From Ciona intestinalis (Eukaryota > Chordata > Ascidiacea > Phlebobranchia > Cionidae), in assembly GCF_000224145.3 (NCBI RefSeq), contig NC_020166.2, forward strand, positions 392,273 through 456,272: a stretch of 64,000 nucleotides of DNA. The letters are read 5' to 3'. The position numbers were made by a program, and so were the translations under genes. The stretch's first letter is position 1. Every line of letters begins with the position of its first letter. Positions 1 to 10,240 of this stretch are shown here, one piece after another. The notes beneath the pieces are model-generated. The model was not told the DNA's origin, did no database searches, and worked only from the letters and a program-made list of their open reading frames with translations.

Positions 1-830
1 ACCCAAGATGCGTTGAACTTGTCCCTGGTGTTGTGTTTGTCCACCGTTACCTTGTGCTTGTCCCTGGTGTTGTGCCTGTCCACCGTTACCATGTGCTTGT
101 CCCTGGTGTTGTGCTTGTCCACCGTTACCTTGTGCTTGTCCCTGGTGTTGTGCTTGTCCCTGGTGTTGTGCTTGTCCCTGGTGCTGTGCTTGTCCACCGT
201 TACCTTGTGCTTGTACCTGGTGTTGTCCTTGTCCCTGGTGTTGTGCTTGCCCACCATGACCTTGTGCTTGTCCACCGTTACCTTGTGCTTGTCCCTGGTG
301 TTGTGCTTGTCCACCGTTACCTTGTGCTTGTCCCTGGTGTTGTGCTTGTCCACCATGACCTTGTGCTTGTCCCTGGTGTTGTGCTTGTCCCTGGTGTTGT
401 GCTTGTCCACCGTTACCTTGTGCTTGTCCCTGGTGTTGTGCTTGTCCACCGTTACCTTGTGCTTGTCCCTGGTGTTGTGCTTGTCCACCGTGGCCTTGTG
501 TTTGACCCTGGTGTTGTGCTTGTCCACCGTTACCTTGTGCTTGTCCACCGTTACCTTGTGCTTGTCCACCGTTGTTGTGCTTGTCCCTGGTGTTGTGCTT
601 GTCCACCGGTACTTGTGCTTGTCCACCGGTGTTGTGCTTGTCCACCGTTACCTTGTGCTTGTACCTGGTGTTGTGCTTGTCCCCGGTGTTGTGCTTGTTC
701 ACCGTTACCTTGTGCTTGTCCCCGGTGTTGTGCTTGTCCCTGGTGTTGTGCTTGTCCACCGGTAGTTGTGCTTGTCCACCGGTGTTGTGCTTGTCCCTGG
801 CCTTGTGCTTGTCCACCACCATAGTAAAAT
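1..830 (-). repeat. 18/21-bp coding minisatellite, left copy
   Basis: Tandem units CTTGTCCCTGGTGTTGTG (18 bp) and a 21-bp form with CACCGTTACC are given here on the plus strand. On the minus strand they read QAQHQG and QAQGNGG. Variants of 19 and 20 bp occur, for example two 39-bp pairs near 596-640 and 745-800 that restore frame. Plus-strand frames are also open, but only because the repeat lacks stops. Confidence 0.9.
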
Positions 831-2073
831 GGGTGTTTCAGTAATGGATGGTCGAACGGAGAAGCGATTGGCAAGCCAGGAAACAAATCCTTATTTGACC
901 ATTTCTTTTGAACTCCTATAAAACAAAGCCAAAGTTAAACCCTAAAAAACACAATCGTTATACAACAATTTACCATCTTGAACTCCGTCGCTTTTTTTCT
1001 CTGCAATGCACAAGCATAGGTTTAGTGCTTAACACACGACGATAAGTTAAAAATAAATAATATGGTAGGGCTGGGGAAGATAGGACATCTTTTAATTTTA
1101 TTTTTAGTCCCATTTGGTAGACCCTCCGACTGCAATAGAACGGGTGTAATNNNNNNNNNNNNNNNNNNNNNNNNNNNNNNNNNNNNNNNNNNNNNNNNNN
1201 CTTGTCTCTGGTGTTGTGCTTGTCCCTGATGTTGTGCTTGCCTCTGGTGTTGTGCTTGTCCACCGTTGCCTTGTGCTTGCCCCTGGTGTTGTGCTTGTCC
1301 ACCGTGACCTTGTGCTTGTGCCCTGGTGTTGTGCTTGTCCCTGGTGCTGTGCTTGTCCTGGTGTTGTGCTTGTCCCTGGTGTTGTGCTTGTCCCTGGTGT
1401 TGTGCTTGTCCCTGGTGTTGTGCTTGTCCCTGGTGTTGTGCTTGTCCCTGGTGTTGTGCTTGTCCCTGGTGTTGTGCTTGTCCACCGTTACCTTGTGCTT
1501 GTCCACCGTTACCTTGTGCTTGTCCCTGGCCTTGTGCTTGCCCACCACCGTAGTAAAATGGGTGTTTCAGTAATGGATGGTCGAACGGAGAAGCGATTGG
1601 CAAGCCAGGAAACAAATCCTTATTTGACCATTTCTTTTGAACTTCTATAAAACAAAGCCAAAGTTAAACCCTAAAAAACACAATCGTTATACAACAATTT
1701 ACCATCTTGAACTCCGTCGCTTTTTTTCTCTGCAATGCACAAGCATAGGTTTAGTGCTTAACACACGACGATAAGTTAAAAATAAATAATATGGTAGGGC
1801 TGGGGAAGATAGGACATCTTTTAATTTTATTTTTAGTCCCATTTGGTAGACCCTCCGACTGCAATAGACCGTTGTTAATTGCTTAAAACTTGATTTGGAA
1901 ACTATGCGCTAAAGGTGTCCCATCTTTTCCCACAGCACTATACATATATTAAACGGTATTTTACTATTAGTATTGTAGTAATCGCATTAAGTTTTAGAGT
2001 TGCTTTTACCTGCCAGTGGGGCTGATGCGGCCAACCCAACTAAGAGTAGCAGCGCTAATATCACACGATGCAT
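1..2073 (-). CDS. Secreted Gln/Ala/His/Gly-repeat protein (gene continues left of window)
   Basis: Not a family I recognise. Coding exon 1 is 2073-2010: it starts MHRVILALLLLVGLAASAP, a textbook signal peptide, and ends in phase 1 at a GTAAAAG donor. Exon 2 starts at 1644 after TTTTATAG and joins in frame to read EVQKKWSNKDLFPGLP and then SPFDHPLLKHPFYYGGG. It then enters a tandem repeat of QAQHQG (18 bp) and QAQGNGG (21 bp) units. The array runs into the N gap at 1200. A second copy of exon 2 (acceptor at 915) continues the same repeats to the window edge. Almost all units are multiples of three, and off-length units often occur in compensating pairs, which supports coding on this strand. 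A 19-bp unit near 567-585 is not compensated and breaks the frame in the left copy. The product is inferred to be an extracellular low-complexity structural or adhesive protein; this is a guess from composition. The intron holds a MITE. Confidence 0.6.
1151..1200. other. Assembly gap (50 N)
   Basis: A run of 50 N between the two copies of the QAQ-repeat exon. The sequence to its left (about 796-1140) recurs to its right (about 1534-1870), so the gap probably separates two haplotypes or an unresolved repeat. Confidence 0.95.
1201..1553 (-). repeat. 18/21-bp coding minisatellite, right copy
   Basis: Same units as the left array, starting straight after an N gap. A 19-bp unit and a 17-bp unit near 1312-1366 bracket a normal one and compensate to keep the minus-strand frame open. 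Flanking unique sequence at 1534-1870 repeats 796-1140 almost exactly. Confidence 0.9.
1790..1943 (+). mobile_element. MITE (TATAGTAGGGTGGGG family), internally deleted
   Basis: It lies in the intron of the QAQ-repeat gene. The left part is repeated at 1061-1150 before the gap. Confidence 0.8.
2010..2073 (-). CDS. Signal-peptide exon of the QAQ-repeat protein
   Basis: This 64-nt coding piece begins at an ATG only three bases downstream of an acceptor-like TTTATGCAG. It encodes a basic start, a run of Leu/Val/Ile/Ala and an AASA-P cleavage site. The ATG so close to an AG suggests an intron in the 5' UTR or spliced-leader trans-splicing, which is common in Ciona. The exon is too short to stand out as an ORF. 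It was recognised from its hydrophobic reading frame and from its phase match to exon 2. Confidence 0.65.
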
Positions 2074-4213
2074 GTCCTGCATAAATATAAAAGTTACTAA
2101 CGTTTCCCTAGGATATAATTAAAACACACTAGCAGCAGCGCACATTGTTGAGCAAAACTGTCTTAACAGAATACTTTTTTTTTCATTTTAAAATATCCAA
2201 AAACTATATTTTGATAAAAGTATCTTATTCTCACCTCGTTATTTTTCTCAAAAACTGAAGAAATTTTCTTGGAGGAAAATGTTGAAGTGATTTTTGATGT
2301 GGGTTCCTTATATACCGAGTGTCGAAGTTATGTTTCTATTCATATATGATATAGAGCCGCCATTTGCAAGCATTGGGTGCTTTGTCCATATATTTGACAT
2401 GTAGGTTGCACACGTGTAGGGGTTGGACACGATTATTCCGGTTATTACAAGTTTGCACAGCGGTATAATATTTAACAGATGTGTAAAGACGTGTGTGTGA
2501 TAATTGATGTGATGTCTTGGGTTCTATTTAATCTGAAGGTGTTCCTATAGTTAAACACAGGTGTTGTATAGTTGTAAGGCGAACGANNNNNNNNNNNNNN
2601 NNNNNNNNNNNNNNNNNNNNNNNNNNNNNNNNNNNNNNNNNNNNNNNNNNNNNNNNNNNNNNNNNNNNNNNNNNNNNNNNNNNNNNNNNNNNNNNNNNNN
2701 NNNNNNNNNNNTTTGACAACCCATTAGTGACCACTAGGTTGGAGCAATTGTTGTTAAGTGTCTTGCCCAAGGACACATACGCCCACAATGGTAGCAGTGC
2801 GACTAGCATGTTACCAGTTCTCCTGGTGCACCTTACATAAATACTTCATTATAACAACCAATATAACTACGTCATAACTTAAGTCCAACCACTGTTGGAC
2901 CAACAATGCCGGCCAGTCGGCCACTAAGTTCTATCCTATAAAGGAAAGTATTACACTTGTTGTAAGTGGTATTGTGAAAAGAAGGTGCTTAACATGCGAC
3001 TAGTGTGCCAGTGGTCCCAGTGTGCCTATTATAACTTGGGCATAAGCTTATAATGCTATAACTTATATTACTTTACAATGCATTAACCCTCTCACCTCGA
3101 CAAGGTAATCGCTTGGCATGAGAGGTAATCGAACATGTTCGAGTAATATCGGCATGTATTGTGATCTGGATACCAAGTCGCTTCTCACCCAACCTATTAC
3201 TGCTTCAAACACCTGGGGAACAATACATGGTTTAATATGGTGGAGTCATATTTGAATAGAAGACTGACGATGCCATTTAGAAATATATCTTTTTTTTATA
3301 TGACAAATTTAGACGAAATATATCTTTATTATATTATACAGTTGATTGGACTTGATTTTTGTCTGTTATGTATTTCTTAGCACCAGAGTAACAAAGCGTA
3401 GACCAAAGTTTTTAACAAGTGTAAGTAATTATTATAAATCAAATGTAGGTTATTTTATTGATGGAGGGTGGGGGGCCACCGGTGTTAAGTGTCTCTGAAA
3501 GGGTCACGGACCATGAATGCTTATGAAATACAGATATTGAATCCAAACTAATTAAAGGTACAACTTTGTATTGTACAATAACCATGTTATACAGTTAATG
3601 CAAATTTATACATTAAGATATAAAAGGCCATTTAAAATAACTAGACATGACAGCAGTATTTGGCATTGGCAGCAGTATAATAATAGTTAAGTAAACACCA
3701 TTGAGGCATGAAGTTTGTGCTTACACTGCAGCACTGCACGGGCCAATGCAGACACACAATGTTGGCTGTAATTGACCGTTGAAAGATGTGATGTGTCAAC
3801 TATGTATATACATGGGGAATATGCTTGTATGTGCTTGCTTGTGTGTGTATACAACTCTGCGCTATTGAGATTGTATTGCGAGTCTAACATAATTTAAGGT
3901 ACAAATAGTGAAATATCTTTGTATGCGGTACATGTATTCCAGATTCAATATTTTGAAGTTATTTTTGTGAAAACCCTTTTGTTATTGGCTGGAATACTAA
4001 TATAATATTTTTAGACTAATCTATTTACAAATATGGGGCATATGCTTGCTGTGCGTGTGATGTATGCGATCTATCTATGCAACTTATGTCCCTATATTTA
4101 TTTTTATGGCAATTTCATGCTGTATGTATGTGAGGGTTTACTGTGTGGCACAAAGACTTGATATTTTGGCGAGGTCTGATCAATTCCGACATTCAATGGC
4201 AGCAAAACTAATA

Positions 4214-4409
4214 TATAGTAGGGTGGGGGAAGATGGGACACATTTTTATTCTATTTTCTCGTCTCATTTGGTAGTGAACAAAGAACATTCAAAGAATTAT
4301 TAAACTGTATCTTAATGACTCCCATGGACCGTTGTTAATTGTTAAAAACACGATTAGGATATTTGGATATTATGTACTAAAGGTGTCCAGTCTTCCCCCA
4401 CTACTATAT
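4214..4409 (+). mobile_element. MITE, near full length
   Basis: TIRs TATAGTAGGGTGGGGGAAGA and CTTCCCCCACTACTATA. Internal landmarks are AGTGAACAAAGAACATTC and GACTCCCATGGACCGTTGTT. Confidence 0.88.
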
Positions 4410-4624
4410 ATTATAACATAGTAATTTGTATTTGAGTCATAGTTTAACAATATATGGGATATAATATGTGCAAGCATGGTACAAAGTCACCTTAATAAAC
4501 ACAGATACCATGTAATAGAGTAAAGACTTTATCAACTATATCGCAAACAAACAACTTGAGGATACACAGAATGAATCATTCGCATGATGCTTGCATGCGT
4601 CACTTGTGTGAAGCACAATCAGTG

Positions 4625-4850
4625 TATGTAACTTGTTTATCCTCGAATGGCGGGGCAACGACAGTCGTTATAACACGGGTGTTCTGTTTCACACACCTTG
4701 TGCCCGCTTACAAGTTACCACATATGTAACTTATTCATCCTCGCATGGCAGGGCAACCACAGTCATCATAACACGGATGTTCTGTTTCATACACCTCATG
4801 CTCGCTTACAAGTTACCAGTTACCCTGTATGTAACTATGTGACTGCTTGT
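4625..4850 (+). repeat. 98-bp satellite, about two units
   Basis: Units contain TTATCCTCGCATGGCGGGGC and ACACGGGTGTTCTGTTTCAT. It lies next to the KLHL BACK exon. Confidence 0.85.
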
Positions 4851-4871
4851 ATTATACAATAATCAAGTTAC

Positions 4872-7800
4872 CATTTCCTCCGAGGAGACGGACAGTTGGT
4901 CACTGTTGATTAATTCACAAACTTGTTGACAACTTAGGTTGTGAAACTCTTCGCCTCGAACTACATCGGTGAAGTGTTGCTCTGCGTATGTATATATGGG
5001 GTTTAGGTGGTGTGGTAAGTAACTTATTATATTTAGGTTTAACAAACTAAAACAATCAATATTTAAAAATGAATATCTGTGTATCTAAACAATGGATATC
5101 TGTGTATATATATGGGGGGTGGGTCTTATGTATATGGGGGTTAGGTTGTGGGATGGTAACTTATTATACTTGGCTTTAACAAACTAAAACGATGGATATC
5201 TACGAACATATAATAACGATATAATACAGCATAATGAACCTAAAGTAAACGCTATACAACCTAACTATACTGCAGTACCAACTAAACTAACTGGTGACTG
5301 TGCGTACAACACGACAAAAGCATTAATTACTCAACGCGGGCAGCAGGAATAAAAGTGCCGAATGCTATCGAAGCGAGACGAGGTAGCAAGTGAAGTATTA
5401 CCACAGTTGGTGTGTAATGTATATATATGGTTCGTTGTTGTAAGTCTCACCATGCAAAAGATAGCACAGAAATAAAAGCGCGGCTTCATTTATCTCATCA
5501 ATTAGGGTAGCGAAGGTAATGAAAAATATGACAAATAATGACAAGATAGAATATACTGACATACACAAAACGTGAAGGGCTTGAACAGCTTGCAAGTTTT
5601 ACCTACACGTATTGTGTTTATCGTTTTTTAATATTTAATAATATAAAGTATTTACCTGTGAATGACCTTGCTTGTGTAAGGAGATCGGAACATGCGTGGA
5701 TGTCGGCGAACTGTCGAATACCGAGGCAGTTGGAGGGGTGAAGTTGAGATTGAAGGAAACAACAACAAGACTCGCGAACAAAGGTTAACTGTGGGGCAAG
5801 ATGGGTTTGTAATATTCTGTTACTTCTGCTACCAGGCATAATGTAATTTATCTTTTAGCGGCTCATCTGGTATAAAAAACTTAATGTGTTTCCTACTTTT
5901 CGTCTGCCATACGGCAAGACTTCATCAGGTAACGTAACGCAACATTACACGCACCATTTTTAACAGATGCGTCGCTAAAAGTTTATTTTGTTAAATCACG
6001 GACAATTTAATATAAGTTGTAACTTAAGGTCAGAGTACGTAAGTTTCAAAGGATATGCTTGGTGATATTAAAGCGATTCGCTAGTTGTCACATTTAAATT
6101 GAAAGATAGGCTGATCATTGTACCATCACTACTTTGTAGTGCTTATTTTAAGACTTTGTTTGATATTATATGTTAATGCATTTATACTGGTTACTCATGG
6201 TTACCCTGTTTTTCCCCGGGGTAAGCACGCCTACCTTGCATACCCATGTTAGTCGCCTACACACACACACCTCAAGCAAACTTGCAGCAGGAAGTAAAGA
6301 TTGTACGTTTTCCTCGGTCACTTGTATTTGTGCCGTATAAACATAATCAACCAACTGCAGCAAAGCTTTACCATCGATCCCGTTCAGTTTAACACGGTCG
6401 GGGCTNNNNNNNNNNNNNNNNNNNNNNNNNNNNNNNNNNNNNNNNNNNNNNNNNNGCTCAATACCTATTGCTAGTGGACTAGGATCTTCACTTATGTCAC
6501 TTAATTAGATGAAATACTTCTACCTGACTATACATCACACACTGACACTTTTACATTATTGTTAACTGACAAATTTAAATAGTGTAATACTGTAATACAC
6601 TTACAAACAATTTTTAAAAATATTAATTTTAAACTAAAATCAGGCCACGGCATTACCCACGCTTATTTCTTAATTTAAAAGTAACAGAAAGTGCTATGTC
6701 GACGGTACACTGTTTTGCTGCAAACAGCAAAGCCTAAATCAGCTGATCGATTAGAAAAGATCGTGACGTAATTTACGTCATAGTGCCCGCGAGTGACGCA
6801 ACAATAGGCGAATTTTTTGGCACTTTTTAAAACGTTTTTTTGGCCAAACTAAATATTTTTTTCACAAAAAATTACCACAGATAGTATTTATTAAGTGTAA
6901 ATTTTCATTTAAAACCAACTTGTATGAGCGTGGTCCAGACTCTTTAACTGACATTTGTATAAGGATTATATTTACATCTATATTTGACTTGTATTGTAAC
7001 CAATGTCACTCCCATGCCCACAGTCAAGCTGCTGAAACTATTGCAGTGTGTGGATAAGCAGACATGGCTTTTGGTTGTTTTGGTCATTTATATCCCTATG
7101 GGTGGGAACTTGAGTGACTTATTCATGGTTGCCACTCCCATGCCCACAGTCGAGTTGCTGAAGCTATTGCAGTGTGTGGATAAGCAGGCATGACTTATGG
7201 TTGGTTTGGTCATTTTTATTCTCAACTTGAGTGACTTATCCATGGTTGCCACTCCCATGCCCTCAGTCAGATTAAAAGCCAATGCAGTGTGTGTATAGGG
7301 CAGAGTAAACAGAGAGAACTTTGTTTACAACTAGACACATAAATAGCTTTCTAATTGGTTTACAACGTGTGCTCATAACCTTTACAATATTACCCCATAA
7401 TATGTTGCTAGACAACATTGAAAAAGTCATAAACCTTGGCTCTTACTTACTATATATAACATGTATGTTTTGCAGTACATTCATTATTTATATTATTGGA
7501 TAAAATATTTTTAATCAACAGAAATTGTGTCGTTAAGTTTTACATCCAGTCACGCCTATAGTGCTTTAATAAAGCTGGCATATATTATTGCTATTAACAG
7601 GAAAAGCTCTCTTTAACTTTTATTAACCATAAAAATTTAGAATGACATTTAAGGTGTTTTAAAAGACAATTAATCTAAATTCTTCTTAAAATCCATTAAA
7701 AATATGAATGACAAACCAAGGAGATCATCTCTAAAACATAAGTATATTACAACACATATCATAGTCTGATTAGTCTCTAAAAATCTCCCAAACAAAACCA

Positions 7801-9722
7801 TTAAACAAATCTATATTATGCACTGGGTCGTCAATGAATAAATAAATGTAACATATTTTTTGAGTGACGGGGAAATGACAGTCGTTATTACACAGATTTT
7901 CCGTTTCATACACCTCGTGCCTGCTTACAAGTTACCACGTATGTATTTTATTTATCCTCGCATGGTGGGGCAACGACAGTCGTTATACCACGGGTGTTCT
8001 GTTTCATACACCTCGTACCGGCTTATGAGTTACCACATATGTAACTTATTTATACTTAACTTAAGTGCCAGGGCAACGACAGTTGTTATAACACAGGTGT
8101 TCTGTTTCATACACCTCTTGCCTGCTTACAAGTTAGCACAGAAGTTTTGCAACTTTATTGGTGGTTGTTTTTCTATATGGCTGACAATTTAGACTACCCA
8201 TTAGCGTGATTATTATCAATGAAACAATTACTTCATAAACAACCCACCATTAAACATAGCCATGAAGTAAGGCGACCCCGATGCCATCACCAATCTATGC
8301 ACGGGTATTTCCAGGTCACCAGCTACAAGTATGACATCACATAACACATTGCTCCTGTAATATGATGTAACAATGCATTAGGTTTGATTTTAAGAAGTTT
8401 GAAGTTGTTTTTGTTGTTTGGTTGGATTTTTAAAGTATAGTCACAAAGAATCGCCAAAATTATAATTTACAGTTTTTCAACTTGGTATAGATCAACGGTT
8501 CGTAAAGTTTTCCATTGTCAGGCACTGTGGAATATTTGCTGGGTAAAGGGAGCTGCTTGGCATAAATAAGACATAGGTTGTGAAGCCTTTGTTTTAAAGA
8601 TGGTGGATTAATCTGCAGTATTGATCTTGTGGCATGCTCCTTGTTAACACAATATGTTAGTGTCATTAACAATTGATGATCAACAATCAAAGTTTTATGA
8701 ACGAATAATGTTTTTACCACAATTACATTTTTAAAACTCTCAATTTTAAAACCAAGATTTTACAAAAAGTTGAATGTTTGTTTTTAATCAGACCAACAAC
8801 ATTTAAAAAAAAAACAAAAACGTACAAGATAGTTTTGTGCCTCCTGCCGGCACATACAAGACTGTAAGAAGAAACAATTTAAAAAACCTTGATTGGTAAA
8901 TAATAGCATTAAAGGTGACACATTGACGCAAAGCAGTTTTGTTGCATCAGTAACAAAACTTTATTAAAACACCTCGTTAAGTTCCTATATCGCCTTTGCG
9001 CCGCAAGTTTAGCAAACTTTTCCAATGTGCCAAAAGCAATATCATTACAGATTACGTATGAATGAATTAATACAACTTATTTATCCGCTCATGGGGGCAT
9101 CCACAGTCGTTATAACATGGCCACATGAATGTTTTGTTTCATACACCTCGTGCCAGCTTGCGAGTTTTGTTGAGTTACCACGTATATAACTGGGGGTGAT
9201 TGGTTACCAGTAGTTAAGGATTAGTGTTCAGAAGATAACGTAATGGGACGATTCCTCGCCAGCACTAATAACAAAAAGCCAGTCTGCAGAGTATGGCAGT
9301 TCCTAACGAGATCTCGCGCGTGCAAGACGGTTATTTTTTGCTTGCGCGCGTGCTATCATTACAAATCTGCGTGCAAAGCATGTACATTTTCAAGCCACGT
9401 TAGGAAATCTTACTTAATTTAATACGTATTTTTTTCTTTGTTTAATTAATTGGCGTGCGTGGGACAAATTGTGGCGAGCATCACCAAAAGTCTGTAAAAA
9501 ATCGCACGTGCACCTGCCATACTCTGCAGTCTGAACAACAAGGATTTACTTTCTTAGGGCATTCATTGAAGCGAATGCATCCTTGGTGTGAACGTCGTTC
9601 CTGAATTGTTGAGCATTACTTTGCATGCGCCCCGTGCCCGACTTTCCACCAGCAGCAGCGCAAGCAGCGGCCGCAGTTGACTCACTACAAGACTCCAGTT
9701 CGGTGCCGAAGAAATTCATCAT
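4872..9722 (-). CDS. KLHL3: KLHL2/3-like BTB-BACK-Kelch Cullin-3 adaptor, N-terminal part
   Basis: Five exons join in phase: 9722-9550, 8354-8248, one partly inside the gap (about 6405-6271), 5788-5656 and 4981-4872. Exon 1 starts [11 protein letters not shown] and ends [12 protein letters not shown]. Exon 2 gives [18 protein letters not shown] and the BTB core. The third gives [20 protein letters not shown]. The fourth gives [20 protein letters not shown]. The fifth gives [13 protein letters not shown] and ends SVSSEEM, inside the BACK domain. This matches the KLHL2/KLHL3 family, whose members bind CUL3 through BTB-BACK and substrates (WNK kinases in vertebrates) through six Kelch repeats. 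The Kelch part is not found before the left window edge. The end of the BTB exon and start of the third are lost in the gap at 6406-6455. KLHL2 and KLHL3 cannot be told apart here. Confidence 0.82.
6995..7300 (+). repeat. ~120-bp tandem repeat, about 2.5 units
   Basis: Units share CCACTCCCATGCCCACAGTC and GCAGTGTGTGGATAAGCAG. Single relatives of this unit occur near 29555-29600 and, inverted, near 46550-46625, so it is a dispersed element amplified locally. Confidence 0.8.
7860..8140 (+). repeat. 98-bp satellite, about three units
   Basis: It ends in a SINE-tail junction (TTTTGCAACTTTATTGGTGG, then GACAATTTAGAC). Confidence 0.85.
9283..9537. mobile_element. MITE-like element with 16-bp terminal inverted repeats
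   Basis: The ends CTGCAGAGTATGGCAG (left) and its reverse complement (right) bracket about 255 bp of non-coding, GCGTGC-rich sequence. It sits in the first KLHL intron, ending about 13 bp from the exon 1 donor. No clear target duplication was identified. Confidence 0.6.
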
Positions 9723-10240
9723 ATTTAAAATATTAAGATACTGCGGTCCCCAAAATTTTACAACGGGCACAAATCGTGAAAACTATTTCTTTGTGATCAT
9801 TTATTTCAGCCGATTTGGTTTCTAATAAGTTCAAACATGACTTAGTTAATACTGAAATGGAAAATAAACTTATTTAAGAACTTCCATTACCGTAAACATA
9901 ATTATAACCTTTCATCAAACAACAAAAACAACAAAAATCATTTTCAGAGAAAAAACATACCCAAAGTAGTTCCAGTGAATAGTTACGCTAAATAAAACCT
10001 TATAAAATAATTTTCTAAAAAAATATTAAAGATAACAACTTTAGTCTTTTATAGATTAGACAAAAACAATAATAATATTTACAAAGTGGGAATAATGTAG
10101 TTTAAGAGCACTTACATGCGGAATAGGCAATAGGGTACACATTACAAAACAATTTGCTAAATTGGTCAACTGTACTTTAAACATACTTTGATTATGACGC
10201 AGGCAACAAGAGAGCGAGCACAAAATTGTTTTCGTTTATT

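Larger units (their letters stand above)
2074..4860. other. Non-coding stretch between the QAQ-repeat gene and the KLHL exons
   Basis: I find no supported exon here. It contains a 125-N gap (2587-2711), a SINE tail piece after it (2712-2830), a dispersed repeat fragment near 3262-3410 (GACTGACGATGCCATTTAG), one MITE (4214-4409) and about two 98-bp satellite units (4625-4850). Kelch-repeat exons expected downstream of the BACK exon were looked for on the minus strand and not seen. Confidence 0.6.
6456..8247. other. KLHL intron with CRE-like palindrome, tandem repeat and satellite
   Basis: This is the intron between the BTB exon and the gap-spanning exon. It holds the palindrome TGACGTAATTTACGTCA (6764-6780), a ~120-bp tandem repeat (about 6995-7300) and three 98-bp satellite units (about 7860-8140). 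No exon was seen. Confidence 0.6.

Noticed and set aside
13-824. Long plus-strand open frames (CLSLVLCLST and VLVPGVVLVHRY types)
   Set aside because: They arise because the repeat unit has no stops on this strand. The minus strand has the signal peptide, splice sites and in-phase joining.
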